Of a DNA stretch of 64,000 nt, positions 32,581 through 43,974 are shown piece after piece. Numbering within the stretch: position 1 is the first letter of the stretch; each line of letters opens with the position of its first letter. Below the pieces are notes generated by a model. It was not told the origin of the DNA and did no database searches. It saw only the letters and a program-made list of their open reading frames with translations. The DNA comes from Lepidodermella squamata (Eukaryota > Gastrotricha): contig JBLDXI010000061.1 in NCBI GenBank assembly GCA_047495785.1, positions 87,575 to 151,574 on the forward strand, in the 5' to 3' direction. A program made the translations under genes and the position numbers.

Positions 32581-33229
32581 CCAGACGAAAATCAGTAGAC
32601 CGAGAGCTCAGTAGATCGTACGTAGATCCAAAAGGCAAAATATTCGTCTGAAATAGCTGTTTTTCTGACCTATTGTCGATCTATTAGACTGGATCTACGG
32701 GCATCGATCCTGTGTAGGTCCAAATTTTACCACTGGATCTACGTAGGGTCGAACTCATACGATCTATCCCAGTGTCAAATTTACCCATGGTCTACTTTTT
32801 TTCGACTGAGGCTGAGCAGGAAAAAGCTTCTGTAACTCAAGGGTAAATCATTGATGGAAGCAAACATTGTAATTAATCCTAAAATTATTTAATCGCGCGA
32901 CGCCCTAGCCTCCATGTACTTCACTCTTCTTCCTTCGCTTTGAATCAAACTTATTGCTTTTGTGCTTGAATAAATTACAATCACTATAAAGTAAATTATA
33001 TTATCAAATTGATGAGCTAATCAGCGACCAATGAGTAACCAAAGTTACTGATAACAGCAGATGATAACCGTACAAAAAATACCTCATAATAAATCGAGGC
33101 GTTAAGATGTAAAACTTTCACAAATTGCTGAATCAGGTAACAGAAATCCCGTTTGAATTAAATTGAACGATATTTCTTTACTTCTCACTTCAAATATCAC
33201 TTCATAAGCTTGTGTTCTCCCCAAATCAA
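32581..33229. other. intergenic, no gene seen
   Basis: Contains a stretch with repeated agatc/gatct words around 32590-32790 that can pair with each other, possibly a worn inverted repeat. Otherwise featureless AT-rich DNA. Confidence 0.4.
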
Positions 33230-34541
33230 TTAGCTCATCTCAGATTTCGATCTCCCAGCTGGTAATGGAATGTCGAATAGAGTTGGTCTGTACCGAATTT
33301 TGTTGTCGTAGTACGTCACAGCTGCATTGATGAATGTGACATTCGGCGTCCGAACTACGCCATGAGCTCCATGCATGTGGCCGAAAATGTGATACCGAGG
33401 CCGAACCCGATTGAGCACATGATTCAGAAGAGCAAGATCGCCCACATGGTGGCCATTCTTCCTTGTATCTCGAATGCCGAGTGGTGGAAGATGGGTGATG
33501 AGAACATCGGTATTTACAGGAATTTCGCCCCAGACACGATCCATTTCTTCACCTCGTTGTTTCACGAAAACATGCGGACCTCCTTCGATAGGACTTATCC
33601 TGAAAAAAATAGGAACATTTTAATCGGTCGAGATAGAACAGGGTCTACCTTTCTATACTACAGAATTTGGAGAAATTCGTAAAATTCTCTTACTTACTTA
33701 CCGTAATGCTGCAAATACTAACCCGGGCTTATGCAAAGTTGGAAGGCCGAAAATCGCCCAAAACTGGGCTTCTTTTCGAGGGTGGGCTTCTATTCGAGGG
33801 TGGGCTTCTATTCGAGGGTGGGGTTATACAACTAGAACTTGGGTTATAGCATGAGGCGTCTCCTCCGGCTCCACAAATAGGCTGGCGAAAGCATCGGAGA
33901 GCTCTTCGAGGAGCTCGCAATTGAGCAAAATTAAAACGAAAACGTATTTGCAGCATTACGGTATTCTCATTCTCACAACTATAACAAACCACGGGGATCC
34001 GTAAAAATTGATCCCGAACAGCGTAATAGCTTCGTCGAGTAGGTAAATCGCATTTGATAACGAGCGACGACCAAACATGCGTTGAGCGGTCCTGTTGTCA
34101 CCGAATTCCAAGCCGTTGTCATGGTTACCGGATATTACAATGATTTTTCTGAACAAATGAGCCAAAGCACCTGAGAACAAAATTTTCAGATGTTTTTAAG
34201 TTCAAGGTTAGGCTTATTATACCTAATTCTTTGTTCACTTGAGCCAGCTCCTTTTCAGTCCCGAAATTGCTCAAATCTCCACAGTGGATGAGTATATCTC
34301 CTCGAGGTATGTCAAGGTCGATCATCGAATTCATATGGGTATCACAGATCGCAACAATCCGCAGAGAATCGTTTCGTATCGGCTCAGCCTCGGACACGGT
34401 TTCATAGCTCCAAATGTTCTTCAAAGGCTCGACATCGCGTAATTGGTTGTACGCATCTTGAGCCATCAAAGAGCTCGTCCAGTCAACGCTTTGGCTTGAA
34501 ACAGCATTTAGCAATGTGAGAAGAGCAAAGAGCGAAAGCAT
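33230..34541 (-). CDS. secreted calcineurin-like metallophosphoesterase (MPPED-like)
   Basis: Three exons, 34541-34223, 34170-33990 and 33599-33230, giving 289 residues. It begins with a signal peptide (MLSLFALLTLLNAVSSQ). The metal-site motifs appear in order: ICDTHMN (D..H), GDILIHCGDLSNFG (GD), VISGNHDNG (GNHD), ITHLPPLGIRD (H) and IFGHMHGAHG (GHxH). The arrangement and lengths fit the MPPED1/2 (metallophosphoesterase-domain) group, which hydrolyses phosphodiesters. Vertebrate members lack a signal peptide, so secretion here is a difference. The second intron (390 bp) is enlarged by a MITE. Confidence 0.87.
33701..33961. mobile_element. TA-flanked MITE in phosphoesterase intron
   Basis: The inverted termini CCGTAATGCTGCAAATAC and GTATTTGCAGCATTACGG are perfect over 18 bp and bounded by TA on both sides. 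This is as expected for Tc1/mariner-mobilised MITEs. It lies within intron 2 and contains an 18-bp tandem repeat (gggcttctattcgagggt), three units at 33767-33820. Confidence 0.8.
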
Positions 34542-35039
34542 GGTTAAAAATAACTAGCTTCACTTGGTGGAATCAACTGAGCGCGGCGTAATTTATAGCG
34601 CATCGGATGTTTACAACAGTATCCGGTGCGTATTTTTTAGGCGTATTTGGAAATTTTACGGGAAATTAAAAAAGCACCGAGAGATCTGGTTTAAAACGTT
34701 TCGCACTCGAGTCTTTTGTCGAAAAACAGAACTAACTTGGTTAATATTGGACGATTATAACTCGAGCTCATCGCCGGCTATAAAATTACCAGGAACCAAG
34801 TTAAGCTCTTGCGAATCGTCAATGATCGGTCTATCAAGTAAACTCATTGATTGGTAGGGTAAAGCAAGGAATTCCTTCCGTTTTTTGCTTCTTGATTTTT
34901 GAAACTCAAAAAATGAGCCTAATAGGCTAGTGAAAACCACAAATTACAAAAAGGTTTCGAATGTCAGTTAACTTTGAACTTCATGAGTCAAATGTAATTT
35001 TGTAATGATAAACTATGTGAATGGTGCGCAAATTTAAAT
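34542..35039. other. intergenic, no gene seen
   Basis: Upstream of the phosphoesterase gene; it probably includes its promoter. No coding features. Confidence 0.4.
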
Positions 35040-35169
35040 TTAAATTTTGTCAAAAAATTTTATTTTAGATTTTAAAAGTTTCAAATTTAAAGTAATTAAA
35101 CTTAAAATTAAAATTAAAATTTGAATACAGCATGAAGAACCTGATTCACTCAAGAATAAAGTTGCATAC

Positions 35170-35372
35170 CTTTTCGAAAGTTTAAGATCATCCTTTCCTG
35201 TTTGTTTCACCTTTCCCAGTCTCGCTACTTCCAACTTATCATCGCTCGTCTCTCGCCCTTCACCAGATCCATTTCTGAATTGAGCTATATAATATAGTAT
35301 TTGATAGCCAGCTAAGCAGCTGATTATAATGAGCAGTTTTCGCTTGCACGACTGTGAGACTGGGATTATCAT
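35170..35372 (-). pseudogene. truncated sulfotransferase first exon
   Basis: MIIPVSQSCKRKLLIIISCL and AGYQILYYIAQFRNGSGEG closely match the start and membrane anchor of the gene at 35580-37287 (SQSCKRKLLILISCLACFQI). The acidic-lysine stem that follows (DDKLEVARLGKVKQT) is diverged. A donor-like AAAAGGTATGC ends it at 35170 and no catalytic exon follows. It is a partial tandem copy. Confidence 0.65.
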
Positions 35373-35579
35373 CGCTGTGGTTGATCACATAGTTATGTAA
35401 GCACACTAGAAAAAATGTAGCGCATCAGCCAACCTGAGATGGCTTACTAATAGGACCCAAGTTCTTGAGAATGATAGCTTTAAAAGAGACGTCTTCATTT
35501 TTTATTTTCGAAAGTTTGAGATCAACATAGCTCATAAACCTAGTGCGAAAATGAATGAAGCTATATGCTGTTCCTTCCC

Positions 35580-37287
35580 CTACCTTTTTGAGTGTTTAGG
35601 ACCAACTTTTTTCAATGATTGCAAGAGTGCATCTTGCTTCTCCTTTTCGAGTCTCGCCCGAATAATGCCACGCTGCCACTCGACCATCTCCCGATCAGTC
35701 AGCTCTTTCGCCAGCAGTTTCAACTGCGGAAGTGGGTACCCTAACGCAGCGAAATCGTCCCTGAACTTGTCGACGATCTGCTTTGAAAACGCAGCCGGCA
35801 TGCGAGATAGAAAATCTTCATAGCTGACCATCCGCCGCTTTGTTATATTCTCCTCGAGCTCTTTCAAAGATTCTGTCACGACAGTCCCAACAGGTATTTC
35901 GATATCTTCAAGAGGCAGCTTGTTGAAATTCGATTCAACCAGCAAATCACTCGATCGAGCCTTCAACTTCCAAGCCACGTAATCCAGCTCTTTCTTGATA
36001 TTCTCAGCTCTGACTATGTAGTCGTAATCAGCAGAGCATAACGAGCACAAATCCGTCTCGCTTGGGTACATTTTCGGCCGGATAATCATTAGGTAGAAGA
36101 ATCGAGTGAAATTCGCCCTCAAATCGTAGATATTAGCCGTTTTAGCATGAACTGCCGGTTCTATAGTCGATCTCCATAGGGTGAAGTATCGTTGTAGAGG
36201 TTCAGTTACAACAGCGACTTTGCGGTAGGTTTTGAGCTTCGAATAAATGTCAGATCTAGTATAGGTTACCAGAGGCCGTGATGCGAATCCTTCAACAACC
36301 GGAGGATTTTGTGGAAAATTCGAATTGGCAGTGGTTGATTTTGACTTCAAAGCAGCTAGTAGGGGCGAATTCTCGCCGTACTCTGAAAGGATTCGCTCGC
36401 GTTCATCTCGTTCTTCCTTTCGAAGACGTTTTGTTTCGACGTCTTGATTCTGCTTAATCGCAAAATACTGAAGAGGCTCGTTGAATTGGGCTGAATACAC
36501 ACCAGGAACGCTGGAAAACAAACGAAAGAGAAGCATTAAAAATAGCCAATCCAATTCGCAGTTCCCCCATACCAAGGGCAAAGGTGGAAAACCCCAAAAC
36601 ACCACAGGGGGGAATCTTTGGTCATAATATTTTGGCCCAAAAATACCCCCTTGTTCGGATCCTACATAGCGCCCTTACTCTGAGGCTTTTACTTAAATTC
36701 CAAAAATAAAGAGAAAAATGGTCCAGCGTGTAGGGCTTTATAATTTACCTGCATAAGAGCAAGTTGTTCGTATCATCACTGTAGGCCATCGAAACAAGAT
36801 TCTTCATGAAAGCTGAATCAAAAATCTTCGGCAGGAGTTTCAGATAACCAGCTCTTGAATTTGCATTCGAAGTACTACAATGCTTCTCCAGCGCCGTTTT
36901 ACGCGCCGCTAGTTCCTTTTCAATCTTCGCCGCCTCATCTGGATGGCCGTCGAAGTAGCTTGGAGGTAGTGTGGTCAGATTTTGCGGCCGCTGATTCGCC
37001 TTTTGAGACTTGTATTCGGCTTGTAATTTCAGAAATTTCCTAACAGCACCAGCGTAAGAATTTTCGTCCACTTCCGACTTGTCATCGCTCGGCTCGATTT
37101 GTTTAGTTTTCACGACCTTTATCGATTCTTCATGAGTTTCGCGAGATTCATGTCTTAATTGAGCTAGGGTGTATAAGATTTGAAAGCAGGCTAAGCAACT
37201 GATTAGAATGAGCAGTTTTCGCTTGCAAGACTGTGAGAATGTAGTTTTCATTGTCGCGGCTGATCTCGTATAGTTAGGTAAGCACAA
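35580..37287 (-). CDS. Golgi carbohydrate sulfotransferase-like protein
   Basis: Two exons, 37287-36749 and 36510-35580, giving 489 residues, or 477 from the second ATG at 37251. A type II signal anchor (KRKLLILISCLACFQILYTL) is followed by a charged stem. The catalytic part resembles the Sulfotransfer_2 family (HNK-1/chondroitin type). The 5'-phosphosulfate region is LLLCSVPGVYSA, the 3'-phosphate region is KVAVVTEPLQRYFTLWRSTI, and there is a downstream YDYIVRAENIKKEL block. The Lys of the usual PKxxxT loop is missing and Arg of VRdPfeR is replaced (VTEPLQR), so activity is doubtful. The intron (238 bp) carries MITE debris. Identity rests on motif order. Confidence 0.65.
36545..36683. mobile_element. 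worn hAT-type MITE family 1 copy in intron
   Basis: aaaaccccaaaacaccacaggggggaat and the end CGGATCCTACATAGCGCCCT resemble the intact family member at 5707. The termini are degraded and no target duplication is seen. Confidence 0.4.
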
Positions 37288-37689
37288 TGCAAGGGGGCGT
37301 CTTACGCGTGTTATCTGCTAATTAATAATTTACGTACTACGCCATGAAGAACCTTTGTATTTACGCTTCATAGACAATATACAAAAAAAATCGAATTTTA
37401 GGCAAGAAGCACCAGATGTCAATAGGGCAGGACTTTACTGTAAAGAAAGGCTCAAAAATCAGCCCAATAAATAACCCGAAATTTATAGAAATTCAAAAGA
37501 AAAATAAAGAATAATTAGCTAATTAAATAACTAATATGTTCGTGATGAGCTTGCTTCCTCATCTCGAAGCCAAGTTGGGTACTCAAAGTTAAGTACTTGT
37601 TTACATTCAAGTAGCTGCTTCTCAAGTACTAACACTAAAAGACGCATTAATAGACTTTATTCATTACTCCTTAATAATTATTCATAAAA
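37288..37689. other. divergent intergenic region
   Basis: Lies between the 5' ends of the sulfotransferase (minus) and the membrane protein (plus), so it probably holds both promoters. AT-rich; no clear elements. Confidence 0.4.
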
Positions 37690-38535
37690 ATGCTTCCTCA
37701 GGCTTCTTACGATAATAAAACTGGCAAGCTACGATTTTCAGACACAAGTGACACGGCTTCGAGTTCTACCTCGAATTCCGTGATTCCCACGCAGTTTTAT
37801 TCTGGATTTCATGGAACTCCGTATACTGTACCAGTGCCGCATCTAATTTCCTCAAATTTCTGGCCTTTGAGGGATGCTGATCTGCAAGTAATTCCATCCA
37901 AGTCAAAATTCAGGCCAGTTTCTCCGGATTTGAAGACTTCAATCAAGCCATCGCCTTACAGCTACTTCAAATCAAATATCAAAAGCTGGTGGGGCCTTGT
38001 TTTCCTCGCTAAATTGGTAAGTCAAAAGCTGTTATTTCGATTCTTTCAAAGTTTTAAAGACTATCGAGGTGATGATGGGTGGAATCTACATCAAACTCAT
38101 CAGTATTGACTCAAGTTGGACCTACCTACTCGTTTTTTGGCTGCCCCCTCTTATCGTGATAGTCGGATGCTTCATCATCACCTTATCTCAATTTTTCCGG
38201 GATCTCGAAAGCGGGAAACCGAAAAAGCGGCTCATTTATGAGGTAGAGCTAGGCTCATTGCGTGGGATTTATCGTGAATTATCATTTCTTCACAGTTTTT
38301 GGCAATGGCCTTGGTGTCTGTCTTAGCTGGGGCAGCAAATATCGCGTTGAATAACCAGGGCGTGTATGACTATGTTTATTTCGACTCATTTCCTAATGGA
38401 ACGGCAATTGCTGGAGGGGTAATTTGTTATTCAAAAATAAAATCAAAATTAATTTTTTAATTTCAGGTGTTTTTTCTCATTCTCTCTGCCGTTAATTTTG
38501 CTGAACTTTTCTACTTATGGTGCTCGGCTCAGTGA
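37690..38535 (+). CDS. multipass (about four-helix) membrane protein
   Basis: Four exons, 37690-38016, 38060-38242, 38296-38418 and 38467-38535, all phase 0, giving 233 residues. A ~100-residue Ser/Thr-rich cytosolic-type N terminus is followed by hydrophobic segments WWGLVFLAKL..GIYIKL, LLVFWLPPLIVIVGCFIITL, FLAMALVSVLAGAANIAL and VFFLILSAVNFAELFYLWC. Between the last two lies a loop with NNQGVYDYVYFDSF. The layout is like that of tetraspan (MARVEL/claudin-type) proteins, but no diagnostic motif is present. Short clean introns support the model. Confidence 0.65.
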
Positions 38536-38581
38536 TTTTTCCAATAATTTATTAAAATCAATAATTTAACAATAAAATGGA

Positions 38582-41500
38582 TCAATTATCTTTTGCGTTA
38601 GCTTTTACCAATATGTTAACAATTTCTTTCTGTTCCCTACTTTTCGCAATAGCAAGCGGTGTTAAACCGTTACTGTTCTTCAAATTAACATAAAGCACCT
38701 GTCCAATTTTAAGGTGTAACCCCGCAAAATAGCGAACAACATCAATCGCACCGAAATAGCAAGCACAATGCAGAGCTGTATCGCCATCCTTATCCCTAGC
38801 CTTCCAATTCGCGCCGTATTCAATCAAAATTTTCACAATCTCAACATGGTCCATAACCGCGGCTTGGATTAAGGCGGTTCTATCGTGTTCGCCAGAATTT
38901 TCGATAGCATCCGAAGATTTTCCAAGTTTGGTAAGTAAGTACCGAGCTACCTCGAGCTGGCCGCAACTTGCTGCAACATTCAACGGCGTATCGCGATCTC
39001 CGTTCTTCAAAACCAGAAGGTCGGGCCAGTTTTCGACTAGGAACTTCACAACAGCGATGAAACCAAACGCTGAAGCTAGGTGGATAGCCGTGTATTTCGA
39101 TTTCGATGAATCTGCTAGTCTAACGTCAGCGTTGCAATCTCTTGCAAGGTATTTGACGATTTCGAGGTAACCCAGCGAAGCAGCGTGCATCAGAGCTGTT
39201 CGTCCTGTGTTGTCCCTAACATCGATTTTCGCCATTTTCCTCCCGGCCAAGTACTCAACTGCCTCTAGTCGATTCGCGAGAGCAGCTCGATTCAACGGCG
39301 TATTGCCCCGGCCGTCCTTAGCCTCGATTATCTCAGGCCTTTTCCTGATAAAGGCTGATAGGCAGTTTAGGAAGTTGTTAGATGCTGCGTAGTGGATAGC
39401 CATCGACCCTGCGCAGTTCGTTGACTGTTCGTACTCAGTTCTCGCCTCGATATTTGCCCCATTTTCTAATAAGAAATTGATAGCTGGTACCCCATCAACC
39501 ATCGCAGCTTGATGCAGTGGGGTTCGACCATTATGGCCCTTCGCGTCGATCAAATCCCGTTTCGCCTCAAGTAATAGCTTCACGATGTCCAAGTTCCCTG
39601 ATCCAACAGCTGTATGGATAGATAGACTGCCTTTCACGTTAGGTGTGTCCAGAGGTAGGGCGAATTCGAAGATGAGAACTCTGGCGGCCTTAACGAAGTT
39701 GTTACGAGCGGCGTGATGGATCAAAGTATCGCCCCCTTGCGTGAATTTGTTCAGTATGGATTTGTTTTCAGGCGCCAGAAGTTGCTTGCCGTGGTTTGAT
39801 GTCAATACAGCTCGGATCCCATTGGGATCATCGTTATTCACAGCAGCGATCAATTGTTTAGACTGAAAAATATATCAAAATATTTTAAAACAATAATTCA
39901 AATTTTTCAAAGTATTTTTCAGAAAACCCCAGACCCTACAAATGGGCTTTGAAGTTGGGACCCTTGATTAGGATTTCTTTTGTTTTGTAAAATCATGCAG
40001 GCGCTGAAGGAGCCACAGGTCAACAAGGTACGTGAATGAGCTCGGTTCGAAGCGAGAGCAAGCTTCTCAACTGGCGATTGTTCCGATTTCGCCCCGCTAC
40101 AGGTCCGACCGGTGTTACTGGTGCAACTGGAGAACAGGGTCCGCTAGGTTCTCAAGGGACAGTTCTGAGCTTTGCAGTTGAGGTTTGAAGCTTGCATGAA
40201 TCGATTCGTGATTTCCAGGCCCGCAAGGTGTCGTTGGCGCTCAAGGTCCCCAAGGCGTGCTTGGTGAGTTCGAGAATCTCGGCTTTCGAGATTCGATGCC
40301 TATGGCTGCTTATCTTCTGCTCTAAATGTTGGGTTCCGAAGGTCCTACGGGTGCACAAGGTCTACCTGGATCAAAAGGTGAGGATTGAACCCCTACTGAA
40401 CGTCATTAGGGTTAGGGTTAGGCTAAGGGTTCGGTTAGATTCGGGTTTGTGCACAATTTTGTAAAGGATCGCTGAATAGTTGTACGAGTTCTTCATGAAA
40501 ATTGCAAATTCACTCACTGCTCTTTTTAGATGATCACCTTCATCCAATGGATCGCCAGTATTTGGGGGCGTCATGGATACCGATTTCAGTGATAGATGCG
40601 AATCCGTATGCTCGATTTTCTGCTTGAAAATGCGATCGTTTCCGACCTCTTCGATTGAGGGTCTCTCCTTCGAGTTCTTGTTCAACATCCGCGAAACCAA
40701 CGACTTGAGCCCTTCAGAAAACCTGTCACCATACTGCAGGGGGTCTGGCGGAGCGGTGCAGATGACACCCTGTAGCGACATGGCGTCCTTTGCCCGGAAA
40801 GGTCGTTTCAGGTCCATCATTTCGTAGAGCACCACGCCGAGTGACCAAACGTCACTTTTCTCGGTGAATTCACTTTTGATGCACATTTCAGGTGCAGCAT
40901 ACTGCCACGTTGCAATGGCAGTTTTTGGATTAGTGTAGACTCTGAAATGGAAAAAGAAAGCAGATGAAAGATGAAAGCGGATGTACTTTGTGATATTATT
41001 TTCGAGTTTGGTATGTCATGGCTGAAAGATGAATTTATGATTTTTTTTGCGCAGACTAGCTTAGAAAACAGACCGTAATACGGTTGGATTAGAACCTTAC
41101 CCTCCATCATTCTCTTTTGCGATTCCAAAATCTCCAAGTTTCAGCTCTCCACTACCAGTGATGAAGACATTCTGTTCAACAAATTGAACGCTATACGTTA
41201 GAATCGATTTGCCTCAATCTCAAGGATTACCTTCGGCTTTATATCTCTATGGAAAATTCGATGACGATGTAGACATTTGACGGCCGAGACCAGGTTTTTC
41301 AGCCAATTCATGATTTTGTCCTCAGGAAAAGGCGTTTTAGCAACTCTCGCCTCCTGGATCGCAGTGTCCAAATCGCCTCCCTGGCAATACTCGAGAACCA
41401 AGTAGTAAAAGTCATTCAGGACAGGAACGCCCGAGATAATCAAGTCATCGCATGGACGAATCTCTGAAACAGGAAATTATCAATAGTTGTTAAGGATTGT

Positions 41501-41782
41501 CTTGATTTTCACACCTTTGAATGATCCAAATACTCGAATAATGTTAGGGTGGTCTTTGACTAATTCGTGCTCTTGCTGGCTCAAGGCGATGCATTTTGCA
41601 GCCATCTCCGGGTTGTCACCATACGTGTCCGCAATCTTAGTCAAATTGACCTCTTTCAGGACATATCTACCTAAATCCCATTCGACGAGTAAGGCCTGGC
41701 CAAAACTGCCCGAGCCTAGAATGCTCAACACTGTGAATTCGTCTTTTGACTTGAAAAGCTGCCTTGTGGTTCTCTGGGCCAT
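38582..41782 (-). CDS. NEK-like protein kinase fused to ankyrin repeats
   Basis: Five exons, 41782-41515, 41463-41231, 41171-41101, 40941-40518 and 39862-38582, giving 758 residues. The kinase domain is complete: glycine loop GSGSFGQA, lysine in YVLKEV, catalytic HRDIKPKN, DFGIAKEND, AAPEMC and DVWSLGVVLYEMM, with the closing helix SRMLNKNSKERPS. The closest pattern is the NEK group. Exon 5 encodes about twelve ankyrin repeats, diverged from one another. No signal peptide. The exon 4 donor (GCA-GTGAGT, phase 0) was chosen because the last exon starts in phase 0. The 655-bp intron 4 is far longer than the others (43-159 bp) and contains collagen exons on the plus strand. A likely paralogue starts near 1729. 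Confidence 0.85.
40001..40377 (+). pseudogene. four collagen micro-exons nested in an opposite-strand intron
   Basis: Exons 40001-40027 (27 bp), 40103-40147 (45 bp), 40219-40263 (45 bp) and 40342-40377 (36 bp) all have lengths that are multiples of 9. All split a glycine codon after its first base and encode Gly-X-Y triplets (GAEGATGQQ, GPTGVTGATGEQGPLG, PQGVVGAQGPQGVL, GPTGAQGLPGSK). Introns are 75, 71 and 78 bp. The second donor (GTTCTC) is weak. No start, signal peptide or C-terminal domain is found nearby, so this is a fragment of a collagen gene rather than a whole one. It sits entirely in intron 4 of the kinase-ankyrin gene. Confidence 0.75.
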
Positions 41783-42543
41783 TTTAGTAACAGCTTCGTT
41801 GAGTAATTCACGATGAATAAAAAGGAGTAAATTGTTGCTAATATTCTTTTTTAGCTCTTTGCTTTTCTTATCGCCGGTTTGCGGGTTACACCCAAAATTC
41901 CGGGCAGAACAAACAATGCCCGGCAATTTTGGAGCCTTATCGCAGGTTACGGCGCGACGAACTTTTTTGGCTTTACGATAAATCCCATTCTAAGGCGGAT
42001 ACTTCGGCTTCTGTATGATAACTCGGGCACATAATGTCCGAAAAAACTGATTGAAATCCGGAGACATGAAAAAACCTAAATTTACACAAATTCCCAAAAA
42101 ATCCAGAAAATTCAAAAAAATCTCAGAAAATTCGAAAATTACAAACGTATTGTTTTATCAGTTTACCAAAAGTATTAATGGTATTAATCCTTTCGAAATT
42201 ACTGTCCTTATTTGTCTGTCAAATGAAAATACCCTGATCAATACTTTTAGGCATGATGAGTATCAAATGAAAGGAAAATAGGGACGGCTATTCATTAATA
42301 GTTTAGTGAGAGCGATTAATTTTTACTCATAAACAGAATGAATAGGCATAGTCTGAATTACACACAGTCCTATTATTTAGATAGCGTCGCTATAGGTGTT
42401 TAATCGATTAACACGCATGCCAACGCATCAATTTTTAATGTTCCAGTTTTGTGTTTATCACCGCCACATCGAGGCAACTTTGATAGCCTGGTGTTCTATG
42501 CGCATAAAATTTGCATGGGAAGCAATTTTGTTCCTAAATTATC
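41783..42543. other. divergent intergenic region
   Basis: Between the 5' ends of the kinase-ankyrin gene (minus) and the TIR gene (plus). AT-rich from 42050. A longer open frame into 41926 exists upstream of the chosen kinase start but looks non-coding. Confidence 0.4.
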
Positions 42544-43759
42544 ATGGCTATCGACTGGCATAAGGCTCACAGATTACTGAATTTGTCGAAAGGAGTGCTG
42601 AAAATCGACTATTACGACGAAGATTTCGGCCATGTATCAACTTACGGCTTGCTGTGCTACTTCAAACTGCGAGATCAGGGTGGGTACTTCTACGGCATCA
42701 TGGCGAATCATCATAATTTAGGGCATTACCTCACGCAATCGAAGAAGACCTTCAAAGACTTCAAGGCATCGTCAGCTAACGAAATGTCTGAGAATTTCAG
42801 CGAATTTCTTATTACGATTCATGAAGATACGGAGAATTGGTTCACAAACCGAGAAATGGACGTTACTTTCCTTGAATTTAATCCCAATTTATTGAAGAAA
42901 TTCCTGAGCCACCAATTCGAGTTTCTTGCCTTGGAACAGGAGGAGAATCCTGTGGGCTCTCCAATGGAAATTTTAAACATTTCAGACAAAATACCGGCAC
43001 TTACCCCAACGAAAATGTCGGAAAGTGAGACTTTGGATTCTGACAGCGCGAATGGTCCTGGGCTACCAATATTCAAGGCGGATTCTGATAGAGTATCAGC
43101 TATTTCCATTAGGAATAATAGTTCTCTAGCCGCTACAACAATTCCTGCAATCTTGAATCTTATTTCAAACGGAAAAGGCATGAAAAAGCCTTTGAAAGTT
43201 GTTTCTAAAGAAATCATTTACAAGGTAAGTTCAAGAATTTACTTGAAATTCTTCAGAATTTATTTTGACTTTCTAGGATTTTTCCAACTCATCAAATGGC
43301 TCAACTAAAAGCGATTCTTGTGAAAGTTTCACTCCGGATAATTCAAAGAATCGAATTTTCCTCAGCTACAGTTTACGAGACCGGCGTAAAGACATCGAAA
43401 CTATTGGAAACCATCTTCGAAGCATTGGATACCGTTGCGTTTCCGGGCGCGAGAATCGAAAAGGGAAAATCTACTCGCTGGAGAAGCCGAATGAAGACTT
43501 GGCTTCATGCGACGCTATGCTCATGTTTTTCAGTGCTAACTACGAACGCAGTGAAGCGTGCAAATCCGAGGCAGTTCAGGCGTTGAATTCCAAGAAAGCA
43601 ATACTACCGATTCTTCTCGACAAGAGGAATCTTTCATCCAGCTGGCTGAGTTTCCTGTTAAAGGACCGTATGTGGGTCGACTTTTGTGACTCGCAGCATC
43701 TGAGCGATGTGAAAGCAACTATAGCTGAACGAATAGACAGAATGGTCGAGTCTCAATAG
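42544..43759 (+). CDS. TIR-domain protein with protease-like N-terminal domain
   Basis: Two exons, 42544-43224 and 43277-43759 (52-bp intron, phase 0), giving 387 residues. The C-terminal ~130 residues are a TIR domain: RIFLSYSLRDRRKD, then SCDAMLMFFSANYERSEACK and KKAILPILLD, and a Trp-rich close (LSSSWLSFLLKDRMWVDF). The N-terminal ~135 residues (GLLCYFKL, YGIMANHHNLGHYL, NREMDVTFLEF) look like the first half of a chymotrypsin-fold peptidase, with candidate His and Asp. No Ser nucleophile motif follows, so it is probably inactive or a sensor. A Ser/Thr-rich linker separates them. The catalytic Glu of NAD-cleaving TIRs cannot be assigned with certainty. Probably intracellular innate-immune signalling. 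Two decayed relatives lie at 47.9 and 50.9 kb. Confidence 0.75.
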
Positions 43760-43974
43760 GTTTATTGCATACTGGCAAGCTAATAAAGTTTCTTGAACAA
43801 TCGAAATCATCTATTTATTTGGACCTATACGGTGGGACTGATGCTACTTCGGGAAATTCTGGATGAGGTTTTGAAGCAGAGTTACTAAAGAGTGTGAATC
43901 AGTATGAGCAAAATCACAGTAAATTATCTTAAACATTCAGCACGATCGACTAAGAATGTCTGAATGTCTGAAAC

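Noticed and set aside
42051-42281. 76-codon lysine-rich open frame between the kinase and TIR genes
   Set aside because: Lies in AT-rich intergenic DNA; the lysines come from aaa runs and there is no other support.
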